A stretch of DNA of 64,000 nucleotides. Source: Takakia lepidozioides (taxonomy: Eukaryota; Streptophyta; Takakiopsida; Takakiales; Takakiaceae). Below, piece after piece: positions 45,862-56,335 of the stretch. The notes below the pieces were generated by a model. That model was not told the origin of the DNA and searched no databases. It saw only the letters and a list, made by a program, of their open reading frames with translations. The first letter of the stretch is position 1. The number at the start of each line of letters is the position of its first letter. A program made the translations under genes and the position numbers. The stretch is from positions 79,943,171 to 80,007,170 of the forward strand of contig CM060732.1 in assembly GCA_030704615.1 (NCBI GenBank), written 5' to 3'.

Positions 45862-47828
45862 GGACATGTTCATGACCGGTTGAGTGTCAACACGGAGGTG
45901 CCACTAGTTGCTGGGGACTGTGCCGGTTCGAGCACTAGCGATACTAGTGGGTACATGAGACGAGGTGTGCGGTTTAGGCCACCTTCACCTCATGTGTCTT
46001 CTACGGAAGGTTCTGATTCGGATTGTGAATCAGGAGGACTCATACCGGCGGTGCAAGTTGTTTCTTTGCCATTGTTGTGGGACACAATGGAGGAGATGTA
46101 TGGAGCTACCAAGGGGCCACGAAGGTACTCCGGGGCGGTGGGCACCATCGAGTTGGATGATTTTATCCAAGAGTTTGATAGTTGGTGTGATTTGCAGCAA
46201 ATGCGCAATCCACAACTATTTACGCCGTTCATGGCATGGAAAGGGCTGTTTCAGCACCTTGAGGGGCCGCCTATGGATGATTACCATGAGTTCAGGCGGG
46301 GGCATGAGGTTGAGATCGAGGAGTGGAGGATGTACTGGTCACCCGACTATGTCTCCATCACTAGGGGCACTAGAGCCATAAGGGCAGTGGCTACACCTGC
46401 CGCTGCACCGGCAGCTTCAGCAAGTAGCAGTGGAACTAGTGGACTGGTGGTACAGTAGCTACGACGTCCACCCAAGTCACTACCGCACCAGCACTAGCAC
46501 TCGTGCCTGCCTTCAACCCTGTCAACCCTGTTGTGGAGTTCTTCGAAGAGTTGAGAGGGAACTACCAAGGGGTGAGGACAGAGAAGTTGCGGAGCTTGCA
46601 AGAGTTCCAACGGAAGCCGACCGAGAGCTTGAGGGAGGCTTTCACTCGCATGAGGCGCTTGATAAATGTAACCCGAGGGGTTACGGAAGCTCAGGCAGTC
46701 CAATTCTGGTATGGGATATTGGACAAGGAGCTGAGGAGAAGGGTGCGGGATGCAACTCTCCTACAAGCGGCCCAACCCACCTTAGCAAATGTGTTTTTGC
46801 TGGCAGAGCGGATAGAGCTCAACATGGTGGAGGAACGAGTGGTCATGGTGGGATTTGCTAAGGAGACACCACGGGGTAGTGGTGCTCCTAGCCAACCACT
46901 ACCTCAACGTGCTCAAGGCAACAAGGGGGCTCAGGTGAAGCTCAGGGAAGGGCAGAGAGGACCTCAGATGCAGGGGTCTCTCTCTTCATTTGCTGGCCAA
47001 CAACGGGCGGATGTGGTGTGCTGGACATGTGGAGGACCCCATGTCAAGAAGGATTGCCCAGAGGGAGGCAAAGGGTCGGCACATGCACAGCCTGCACAGT
47101 TGCAGTGTGGGCATTGTGGCAAGCACGGGCATGGAGAGACCCAGTGTTATGGTTTGCATCCTGAGTTGCGCCCAGGCCAGTTCCAAGGGAACAATGGTGG
47201 CCGGGGGCGAGGTGGAGCAGCCCAAGGGCAAGCTCAACGTGGCCAAGGACGCGGAGGTCAGGGTGTTGACCAAGGCATGGCCAACCGGCTTCAGCAGCTA
47301 GAGCAGAGGCTCGCTGCCATGGCTACAGCTCAGGTGGTACCGGCTCTAAGGCCGGATGGTCCACCTCCTGCTCCTGAGGGAGGAGATATGGGAGGCATGG
47401 GATTCATGGGTGGAGCAGCACTACCACTAATGCAGGTGGAGTCTGCTGCAGCCGTGACTCGAGGAGCAGCACGAGTTCCTGAGCCACGAGGTGCAGAGGT
47501 GGAGTTGGATCCACAGCGTGGGGAGGCAAGCCGTCAGGCTAGGCTTCCTCAATCATTCACATTGGCGGAGACAGTGTCGACGCCATCCATGGCACCTAGT
47601 TCTCGCCCGACTGTTACCGAGGCGGAGGTTACTATGTCATTGGGGAGAGCTACACGGGTAGCACCACAACCTAGTGTTGCCAAGGCTACGGTAGCCAGTG
47701 TGCTGCTAGGAGCGGCCACATCTGTGTGCCAGGCTCCATTGTTCTCGGCTACCATGATTGCGACGTCCTTTCCAGATACAGACGTCTCTGGGAGGATCGG
47801 AGCAAGCTCGGGGCATGACACGGCGTGA
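45862..47828 (+). pseudogene. gag of the methyltransferase element, one frameshift
   Basis: Gag forms the virus-like particle and binds element RNA. The first part (frame open from 45862, first in-frame ATG at 45955) includes DDFIQEFDSWCDLQQMR and leads into a one-base frameshift near 46430-46445. The second part holds the retrotransposon gag core (EFFEELRGNYQGVRTEKLRS, LREAFTRMRRLI). Two zinc knuckles follow: CWTCGGPHVKKDC (CX2CX3HX4C) near 47020 and CGHCGKHGHGETQC (CX2CX4HX4C) near 47107. A Gln/Gly/Arg-rich stretch and a Ser/Thr/Ala-rich tail end at 47828. Whether the frameshift is a defect or a programmed shift is not clear; a slippery site is not obvious, so I favour a defect. Confidence 0.75.
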
Positions 47829-49644
47829 GTTGGCTATCAGACTACGGCCGGATCACCCTACAGATGGCTCAGCGATGTGAGCCAAGGCCATTGTGACAGA
47901 CGCGATCTCATACGATGTCCTGGTTGGTGGGGCAGTGTTGTACCCCATGGGCTTCACCCTGGATTTTTGGGAGGAGTCAGCTTCCTATAGGCCTGCATGG
48001 CAGTCAGGGGAGGGCCGACGTGTGCAGCTCCCTGTGACGTTCATAGGAGGAGTTGCGGTTGCCCAGCGAGGCAAGATGCCGACACTAACAGCATTCACAA
48101 CGGCAGTGAGTTGGCCTAGAGAGTTGCTTGAGGGCAATGCTCATTCAGAGGATGTACCACCTCCGGGAGAGCAGGATGACATGTATGGTATGGCGGAGTT
48201 GCCTACCATGGTTGCTCAGACTCCATTGTGGGGCACGAGCAAGGATTTGCAGCGGGATGCTGATCGACGGGTGCAACAAGCCTGGGTGGAGGCTTTTGTA
48301 CCGTCAGGAGAGGAGGAGAGTGTGGGGATTGCACCAGGACCACCTCAATTGTCTCCATTGGACACCACACCTATTGTGTGGCAGTATACGGATGAAGGCA
48401 TTTGTCTTCTGGACTTGTTTGGCGGGATCAACACCGGATTGGCTGCTGTGTTACAAGCAGGTGTACGAGTTCGGCGTTACCTGTATGTGGAGAGAGATGA
48501 GACTGCATGACGCGTTTCACTTCGCCATGTTGCTCAGTTGGTGCAGCGGTACCCTGAGTTGTTGTCGGTGTCTGCAATTCGTGGATATCAGCAGGCCTTG
48601 CCAGCAGACATTTTGTTGCTGGGGGCGCAGGATTTGGAGCGGGTTGGCTCCATTGATCTGGTAGTGGCAGGTTGGCCCTGCCAAGGGCATTCATCAGCCG
48701 GGCATGGCAATGGATTGCGAGACTCGAGGTCGGGTCTGTTTTGGGAGATGGTGCGGGTTTTGCGCCACTTGCAGCTTCATCAAGCTGTATCTCCAGCATA
48801 CATCTTGGAGAATGTGCCACTGATGGGCGATTCTCGGGCCAGGGTGATGGCCAGTGTGCATCAAGTCCGGTTGTGGCTTGGGTCAGCAGTGTTGCTAGAT
48901 GCAGCTACAGTGGGGTCACGAGCTCATCGTCCACGGCTATGGTGGACTAACTTGATGCCACCCGCACTGCTCAAGCGTGCATTTGATGGGGTGCAGCGGC
49001 CAGCACATCTCACAGTGGATAACATTCTGGACACATGGAGGCAGTCTCAGCGTGTGAGACACGATGACCGTTCGCCTTTGGCAGTGGTCAACAAGGTGGG
49101 TCAACCACGGACAACATTACCTACACTGCTCAGCTTCCCAGGATCGCATGCTTTCCGGGATAGTGGACCTGGCCTCCTGTGGGATGCTCAGTTGCAGCAG
49201 TTAGTGGAGCCTAATGCTGACGAGCGTGAGCGGGCAATGGGTTTTACCACTGGTACCACGGCGGTGTCGTCTCTTTCTGAGGCATCACGTCGTCAAGTGT
49301 TGGGGCAAGCAATGGATCTCAATTGCTTGACCTGGATTATCAGCTTGGCTCTGGCTGAGCAACGCAGAGTGCGGAGTACACTTCTCTCAATGGTCTCTCT
49401 GCCTACCGAGACGGTACAGGCAGTGAGTGGGGGCGAGCATGTGAGGACCACGGGGTGCATGCATCCATGGCACACGTGGGAGGTGCTCGAGGTTCAGAGG
49501 GAGTTGGCAGCCAATGCGGCTGTGATAGATGAGGTTGGGGATTCTTCTCGGGATGAGGAGGTCCTCAATGATGAGATGATGGGGCAGGATGAGGTCTTGC
49601 CATTGACTGAGCAGGCAGGGAGTACTGCTCAAGAGGTTGCAGCA
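47791..49644 (+). pseudogene. retrotransposon cytosine-5 DNA methyltransferase (DNMT3-like)
   Basis: This region would transfer a methyl group from S-adenosylmethionine to cytosine in DNA. Motifs lie in canonical order: I, LDLFGGINTGLAAVLQAG (48409-48465); IV, GWPCQGHS with catalytic Cys at 48679; VI, YILENVPLMGD (about 48800); VIII, GSRAHRPRLWW (about 48914-48946); X, GQAMDLNCLTW (about 49303-49335). The unrotated order excludes DRM. SRAHRPR plus the short target region resemble DNMT3 rather than MET1/CMT. An N-terminal segment (YDVLVGGAVLYPMGF) may be a retropepsin-like remnant. TGA at 48508 and 47878 and TAG at 49645 interrupt the frame shared with pol. TGA at 48508 fits a CGA codon changed by CpG deamination. 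Retrotransposon methyltransferases are known from charophytes and dinoflagellates. Confidence 0.85.
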
Positions 49645-49647
49645 TAG

Positions 49648-52600
49648 CAACCACGGGACGCGTCCTCTACCTCTAAGCCCACTAGACTTAAGGTTGTAGT
49701 TACGGAGGACAATTGGGAGCCTGACATTGGACCCATTGTCACCGGAGGAGAGAGACGACGTATACGGCGGTTCCTGAGGGCTTACAGGAATTGCTTTGCC
49801 TTCAGTTTGAAGGACTTGGGAGCACTGAAGGGTCAAGAGATCCGTATTGAGTTGGCCACTGACACGCCAATCTTTCGGAGACCCTATAGATACAGTGACA
49901 TGGAGAGGTCTTTGATTCAGATGAGGACTCAAGATCTCTGGGAGGCAGGTTTGGTGGAGCTCTCTGGTGGAGAGTATGCTTCAGCCACAGTGATGCCAGC
50001 CAAGAAGGATGTCTATGGCAATTGGACGGAGAGACGTATGTGCGGTGATTACCGGCCTGTAAATCGTCAGACCAAGTCCGATAAGTATGCCATGCCAACA
50101 CCAGAGGAGATCTTTGATGCCATCGGGCATGCTAAGGCCTTTAGCACTTTGGATTTACGATTCGGATATCACCAGTTGCCAATCAAGGAGGCGGACAAGC
50201 AAAAGACGGCATTCTGGGGGATCAATGAGCACGGCAAGGATTGCCTATATTAGTGGCGGTTCTTACCATTTGGGCTTAAGAATGCTCCTGCAGAGTTTCA
50301 GAGAGTCATGGATAGGATTCTAGCAGGGGTGGACTTTGCTCGGTGCTATATAGATGATATCATCATCTTTAGTGTTACGATGGAGGAGCATGAGAGACAC
50401 CTTCAGGTGGTATTGGAGCGCTTGAGAGCGCACGGATTGAAGTTGCATCCGGGGAAGTGCAAGTTTTTCCACAACCAGATTGACTATCTGGGTCACATGA
50501 TATATCCTGGAGGATTGGGGGTACAGCAGACTAAGGTAGAGGCCATTGCACAAATTCCACGCCCCAAGAATGTGAGCCGAGTTCGAGCTTTCATGGGGTT
50601 GGCAAACTATTATAGACGGTTTGTCAAGGGATTTAGTACCATTGCAAAGGCTCTAACCAAACTGACCAAGGTGGACCAGGAGTGGCAGTGGGAAGATGAG
50701 CAGGAACGAGCTTTTCAAGAGCTCGAGGCGAGGTTGACCTCGGCGCCTATCTTGAGACGACCTATCAGGGGGCGTCCCTTTCAGCTGCATACAGATTGGA
50801 GCATGTTGGGGCTTGGAGCGGTGCTCACACAGGTGGATGATGAGGGAAGAGAGTTCGTAGTGGCTTACGCTAGTCGCTTGAACAACGCTGCAGAGGCTAA
50901 GTACAGCTCATATGAGGGAGAGTGCTTAGCTGCAGTGTGGGCCGTGGCACACTTCAAGTGCTATCTATACGGCAATCTTTTCACCCTTGTCACGGATCAC
51001 CAACCACTCAAGTGGTTGATGGAGTCAGACAAGCTTACGGGGAAGCTTGCACGGTGGGCACTTATACTCCAGGAGTATGACTTTCAGGTTGTGCATCGAC
51101 CGGGTTTGGTCAATCGGGATGCGGATGGATTGAGTCGCAATCCATGCATGAGCCAGCAGGATGACACTGGAGCTCGGTGGCATGGTGAGACGGACGAGGA
51201 GATGGTGTCGGGATGGCACGCATCTGCATTTTTGTGTATCTTGGCATCGGGAGGTCAGATTGGACCTACAATAGGGATGACTGTAGACGGAGTGTCTGAG
51301 GACCCTGAGGCTAGTGATGAGCTAGATGGTGCCAGAGATATACATGAGGATTCGGCTCTGTTGGACTATCTCCGCACGGGAGACACGGCAGCCATTGTGA
51401 CTGCCAGGGAGAGGGATCGGATCCTGCAACGAACCAAGAGGTTCAAGTGGGAGGGGATACACCTACTTCGATTGTGGGAGGATGGTCGGGTGAGGATTGT
51501 GCCTCACCCCACACAGCGTGCACGGTTAGTGCGGCATGCCCATGAGGAGTTGGGGCATTTTGGAGTGCGACGCACTCACAGTTTACTGCAGGGGCAGTAT
51601 TGGTGGCGTGGTATGCATACAGAGGTGCAACAGTTCGTGGCTAGGTGCATGGTGTGTGACAGGGTGCGTGCTTCATTCAACGCCCCTACACCACAGTCGC
51701 ATCCTTTACCAATCATGGGATTGGGCTACAGGTGGAGTCTTGACTTCGCAGGACCGTTGCCACTGACTATGCGCCACCACAGATATGTGTTGGTGATGGT
51801 GGAGCACTTCTCCAAGTGGATTGAGTTGGTTCCATTGCCTGACAAGGCTAGTGAGGGGGCTGCGTATGCATTATTGGATCGTGTGCTTAGCCGATTTGGT
51901 GCTCCAGCTGAGGTACTCACGGACCAAGGGAGAGAGTTCTTGGGGGAGTTTCAGGCTTTGTGTGATAAAGCCTTGATAGACCACCGCACCACTTCTCGGG
52001 ATCATCCTGAGGCCGATGGCTTAGCAGAGAGAGTTGTTCAGACGGTGAAGAGGGGTTTGCGCAAGTATGGCTTGCAGAAGGGACACCTAAGAGATTGGGA
52101 TCTTCAGGTTCCTTGGTTAGCCATGGGCTACAGGTTCAGCAAACAAGCATCACTTGCCTCCTTCTCACCATATTTCCTTCTCTTTGGCCGAGAGCCGGAT
52201 TTGCCTGCAGCCATTCGTAGGGACACTGCTCAAGTCCTTAACCTTTACGACCCGGACGTGTGGGTACGTGCATGTGATCAGCGTGCAGAGTTGTTCAAGA
52301 AAGTCATGCCCATGGCTTTTGAGAACCTTGCCATTGCACAGCACCGTGATACGTTGAGGTATGCCACTATACGTGGTGGAGGATATCGTCCTGGGGTTCG
52401 GAGGTTTAGCCCTGGTGACTATGTTTATTTGCAGCAGACTGCTCCTACGACTCTGGATGTTACTGCAGGGCGTGTTATTCTGAGGGTTCGAGAGGTGTTG
52501 CCCTCAGGGGTCCTGATCTTGGAGGGTCGGGATGGCATGACTTGGAAGGACCATGTGCGTAATTGTGCACCATGTCACCTTCCCAATGTCGATGGCAGAG

Positions 52601-52782
52601 TTGACCCAAACTTGGCAGTGGTACCTGCAGGTTTGAGGTGCATGCTCTGTGGGTCTGCCAAAGGGGCAGCCACCATGCTGGTGTGTGATCGATGCTCAAG
52701 GGGTTGGCATATGGGATGCTTGACACCACCTCTTGAGAAGGTTCCTGACGGAGATTGGTTGTGTCCACACTGCTTGGGATAG
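49648..52782 (+). pseudogene. pol of the methyltransferase element: RT, RNase H, integrase, PHD
   Basis: It continues the methyltransferase frame after TAG 49645. RT: MCGDYRPVNRQTKSD, a stop at 50251 where the family has Glu (before WRFLPFGLKNAP), and YIDDIIIF with the catalytic Asp pair at 50353. RNase H: LHTDWSMLGLGAVLTQ, YEGECLAAVWAV, LVTDHQPLKWL. Integrase: the HHCC zinc site (HEELGHFGVRRTH, CMVCDRV), then the core with WSLDFAGPLP, LTDQGREFLG and a Glu in HPEADGLAERV. A C-terminal integrase domain (FSPGDYVYLQQ) and a PHD finger end the protein. From 50254 the frame is open for 843 codons, so only two substitutions in pol separate it from an intact reading frame. Confidence 0.9.
52639..52779 (+). 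other. PHD finger at the integrase C-terminus
   Basis: The last 47 residues of pol form a C4HC3 PHD finger: CMLCG, then CDRCSRGWHMGCL, then PDGDWLCPHC. PHD fingers bind histone H3 tails by their lysine 4 state. In chromoviruses a chromodomain often occupies this position and guides integration, so a targeting role is a reasonable inference. Confidence 0.85.
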
Positions 52783-53027
52783 TGGCAGTGGACATGACTG
52801 GAGGCAGCTAACAAGACATGGGAGGCCAAGCTCATAGGAGTCAATACATGAGATCCCAAGCTCAAGTTCACAGGTTGCAAGACGGCGACTAACGATGGGG
52901 CAACTCTTGCACCCGGCCTCTTGATCTATCGAGTTTGAGTGTAGTAGGGATAGTGGTGGAGGACTTAGTGAGGCTATGGTCACTATCACATCTTGTGGCT
53001 ACCTGGACTTAGAGGGACCTAAGCACC

Positions 53028-53042
53028 AGCTAGGGGGGCGAT
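53028..53042 (+). promoter_or_regulatory. polypurine tract of the methyltransferase element
   Basis: CTAGGGGGGCGATTG: a G-run directly before the proposed 3' LTR start TGTGTAGACTAG at 53043. Its position supports an LTR that begins here and not at 53234. Confidence 0.6.
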
Positions 53043-53550
53043 TGTGTAGACTAGTGACTGCCATAGTGGGTAGCATAGTGGCAGCCTAGTGACTGACTAG
53101 TTGTAGCCTAGTGGTTGGACTAGTGGCTAGACTAGTAGTGGACTAGTGGTATACTAGTGTGTGGTGTGCACATGTGTTGTGTGGTTTTTGGACAGCGATG
53201 TAGTTGTGTAGCGATATGTATGCACACGACAGCTGTCAAGTTATTTTACCACTAGTGTGAAACTAGCTAGGAAATAGCTAGCTTTTACATATTGACATTT
53301 GGGATTGGCCCAAGTGTCAATCCAGGGGTCAAGGCAGATTTAGGCCCTGGAGTGGTTATCTTCACGGCAAGCGCAGAAGGCTCATCTTTCTCGAGTTGAG
53401 CCTCACCGCGCCTAGCTATGGCGCCGTAGTGTGGATTCCCCATGGCGTGGGGTGCACTTGGCTTGACTTGTATTTGAGTGATGAGGTTATATATGCATGA
53501 GTTTATGCTTCAGATTTGTGAGCTTGTGCTTGTATCCTTCTTCTTTATCA
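53043..53550 (+). repeat. 3' LTR of the methyltransferase element
   Basis: 508 bp from TGTGTAGACTAGTGAC to CTTCTTTATCA. The first 190 bp are rich in CTAGTG words. The last 317 bp match 42499-42815 except for G-to-A within CGCGGAAG/CGCAGAAG and C-to-T within GCTCGTGC/GCTTGTGC, both at CpG sites. A TATA-like GGTTATATATGC lies at about 53485. Confidence 0.75.
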
Positions 53551-53551
53551 T

Positions 53552-53742
53552 TGTGTGGACTAGTGACTGCCATAGTGGGCAGGATAGTGGCAGCCTAGTG
53601 ACTGACTAGTTGTAGCCTAGTGGTTGGACTAGTGGCTGGACTAGTGGTGGACTAGTGGTATACTAGTGTGTGGTGTGCACATGTGTTGTGTGGTTTTTGG
53701 ACAGCGATGTAGTTGTGTAGCGATATGTATGCGCACGACACG
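53552..53742 (+). repeat. partial second LTR abutting the 3' LTR
   Basis: About 190 bp repeat the start of the 3' LTR (TGTGTGGACTAGTGACTGCC to GCGCACGACA) with six or seven differences from 53043-53231. It follows the end of the first LTR after a single T, then changes to unrelated sequence at 53743. This looks like an LTR-LTR junction with the second LTR truncated. Confidence 0.7.
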
Positions 53743-55060
53743 CCAGAGGAAAGATCTGAACAATCTTGCACCAATGGACAAGCCAAAGCGCTTAGAAGAT
53801 TGGCGCGGAGGAACGCTGCATCAAATAGCAAGAAAAGGCTTTGTGGCGATAGAAGTACCCAAGAAGAATCTGGAAAAGTCTTTGCTCAAATTATATCAAG
53901 GACTGAGGTAGATTCGATGTTGCATGTGCCTATTTTTACTCACGTAGGTGCAAAAATGGCAAATCAATATCTCAATGAAATCGGCAAACAGGTTGGGCCC
54001 AGTGAGATTTTGGAGACCTGTGACAGGAATGGGATCACCCAAGCAGGTTACAATGCAATTTACAAGAAGTTTAAAGGTGGTGTAAAAGTTGCCTCCAAAG
54101 GGATGAGAGTAGGATGGCTGCTCAATCCACATTGAGTGTCGCGCAAGGAATTGAACTCCAAGCTTCAGGATTTCGTAGGTAAATACTACCATTTGAACAA
54201 CAGCCTTGAAGTTCCTAAAAAAGTCAAGAACGGTGAAAAGAATGAGGCTACTCGAGTGACACTATCCGAGCACAATTCTTTTTTCGCGGATGTGGAGCAG
54301 GTGCAGCGTACCATGGTCGAATTGTATGACATCACACTTGCCGGTAAGTCTTCTACATCGTGCACCTATAAATTATATGTTTTTAATCTTTAATTTTATA
54401 TATTCTTAGTATTGATTGCTTGATTTTGATTTTACATAATTGAAGGGGAGCCCTCTACAGTTTGTCTTGAAGCTTGATGAGGCAGAAATCATTCATGCCC
54501 AAAAGCTGGAAAGAGTGAGTATTGTAGAAGTACACATGATCGCGCAGAAGCTCCTTGTGCGTTCGATTTCCACGGTAAGCCTCACCCACTTCGGCGTGCA
54601 TCACATACAAAACGTCCATTTACACTCTTTGGATCAATCCAATCTTCAAACGTGGAAAGGTATAGGTCTGCAATAAAACCCCATCCTCATCATTTAGTTG
54701 TTCCACTGTGCACAATACAAGGTGAATCTGATAGCAAATAATGTAAATTTATAAGGATCTTAGACAACTTACAATTGCAAGCGCCTCTGCCAAAAGTTGC
54801 ATCTGGAGGCAAATCGAGTTGCCGTTGCATGTAAGCATGTTGAACACAGCTTTTGGATACCACTGTGGATCCACCTTCGAAACGAAACTTCAGCACCTTC
54901 GCCTTGTACGCCCCCTCTGTTGTAGAAGTTCCGCCGTGCTTCAATGAATCTTTAGCATGATCGCCTCTTTTACCCGGCATCAATGCTACCCAAGCGGCAC
55001 TACTAGTGCCACGATGTAATATTTTTATGGGGGGCCGGGTAGGACCTTTGTAGTGCAACT
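53743..55060 (+). other. unidentified transposon-like segment with spliced frame
   Basis: A + strand frame runs from about 53745 with segments such as HVPIFTHVGAKMANQYLNEI and ITQAGYNAIYKKFKGGVKVA. It has a stop at 54133, continues RKELNSKLQDFVGKYYHLN, and reaches a donor GTAAGT at 54344. A second exon-like block follows at 54446-54574 (LQFVLKLDEAEIIHAQKLER). I do not recognise the family. The right edge near 55053 reads, on the minus strand, CACTACAAAGGTCC, similar to a CACTA-type terminus, but I find no partner terminus. It could be a truncated DNA transposon carrying an unknown gene. Confidence 0.4.
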
Positions 55061-55132
55061 ACCACAAACGGGCAGATTTCAAGAAAACAAAACTCGCGGC
55101 CTTTCTAAGGGCTCACTTAGCTTCTAATGCGT

Positions 55133-56330
55133 AGCTCTCGTGAAGGCTCTAGCTCCAAGCAACAGGGGGTGAATACCTTTGGCACTTTTGCACTTTTGTC
55201 TTGCCGAAATTTTTCGTGATCGCCAGTCGATGTCAGGATTAATGAAGTACAAACCAGGGAAGTCCAAAGATCACAGGATTCATTGGAGACTGGATTACAT
55301 TGAAAACAATCTGTGATGCTTGATTTTTAAGCTTCACTTCAAGGGGTCGAGTTTCATGGTCAATATTTCTTGATGCTAATGGTCGTTCATCGATGACTTC
55401 AACAGGGGCCGAGAATTTCTTCTTTACGAGCGTTAAATTGTGTTGCTTCACAAAGTTTTTGTCAATAAAACACATTGAAGCGCCTTAGTCCAAAAGGAGA
55501 TATCTCGATTTTGCATCCTGATCTTTATCTGGGGATGTGAAACAAGGTACAGAGTCTGGAGGTACAAATAGACCTTTTTTTGGTGAGAAATTTGGGTTGT
55601 CCAGCCGTATGGTCCCTACTGTGACTAGACATCTTCGTTTTCTGACCTCATCGTATCGAACACTTGAGTTGTGCCCCAAGCTTGAATCTTCTCTTATTGA
55701 AATAATTTAATGTTATGTGATCATCTTCTCCGCAATAAAGGCATAATCCATTCGAGCGTCATCTTTGTTTTTCTTGTGGCGTCAATGGCTTGAATCGGAC
55801 AGCATCAATCTGCATATGATCATTACCGGATGTCTGATGGATCGTTGTGTTTGGTGCCATAGTAGCAGCTGCATGGAGCGTCGTTGACCATCCAGATCGC
55901 TTCTCTTGACGTCTTTCGAACAAACGATTATCATATGCAATGACTTGGGTGATGAATTCGCTCAGTGTACTCACGTTTGGCATTGTTAGCAACAAATCTT
56001 TTACATCCTCTTTTAGGCCACATCGAAATTGACTATCGAGGCTCTTCTCATTCCAGTCGAGGTCGCACACAAGTTGTCGAAATTCGGCAGCATAAACGGA
56101 AGCTGGATGTGCTCATTGTCAAATATTTCGTATCTTTATCTCTACAACTCTCTCTCTATCATTCTCTCCAAACGTTGCAGTGAACTCGGACATGAACGCT
56201 TCAAAATTGTATAGTAAATGCGAATTTTTCTCTAATAGCGGTGCAAACCAAAATATGGCAGTGCCTGATAGAAGGGTGCCAACGAATCCCACTTGAATAC
56301 CTTCATCAGGGTAGCGTTGTGGATGTAGTC
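55133..56330 (-). pseudogene. gypsy copy C, gag and protease part (minus strand)
   Basis: It continues copy C gag from 32333 after removal of the copy A insertion. Minus-strand order: HPQRYPDEGIQVGFVGTLLS; CDLDWNEKSLDSQF; TMPNVSTLSEFITQVIAYDN; a zinc-knuckle region with disrupted frame near 55740; and protease with SRYLLLD near 55490 followed by CFIDKNFVKQHNL. A stop replaces the residue next to the active-site Asp region. Homology to copy A ends abruptly at about 55132, just before RT. The rest of copy C and its 3' LTR are absent, so 55132/55133 is a rearrangement point. Confidence 0.8.
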
Positions 56331-56335
56331 GTAAG
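56331..56335. repeat. target-site duplication of copy A (left side)
   Basis: GTAAG, identical to 32328-32332. It directly precedes the copy A 5' LTR. Confidence 0.9.

Larger units (their letters stand above)
42499..53550 (+). mobile_element. Ty3/gypsy retrotransposon encoding a DNA methyltransferase
   Basis: An 11-kb LTR element. Order: partial 5' LTR (42499-42815), 3-kb repeat-rich leader, gag, a protease-like remnant, cytosine methyltransferase, RT, RNase H, integrase, PHD finger, polypurine tract (about 53030-53041) and 3' LTR (53043-53550). From about 47791 to 52782 the methyltransferase and pol share one frame, broken only by stops at 47878, 48508, 49645 and 50251, so the ancestor made one fusion polyprotein. 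The two LTR copies differ at 2 of 317 compared bases, so insertion is recent, though the open frames are already damaged. No clear target duplication is found because the 5' LTR edge is truncated or rearranged. Confidence 0.85.

Noticed and set aside
46430-46445. Programmed gag-pol frameshift
   Set aside because: The shift lies inside gag before the zinc knuckles and no slippery heptamer is evident; a simple indel is more likely.
53234-53550. 317-bp sequence as the complete LTR
   Set aside because: It has TG...CA ends, but the polypurine tract lies 190 bp upstream and the flanking 5 bp do not match, so a 508-bp LTR with a truncated 5' copy fits better.
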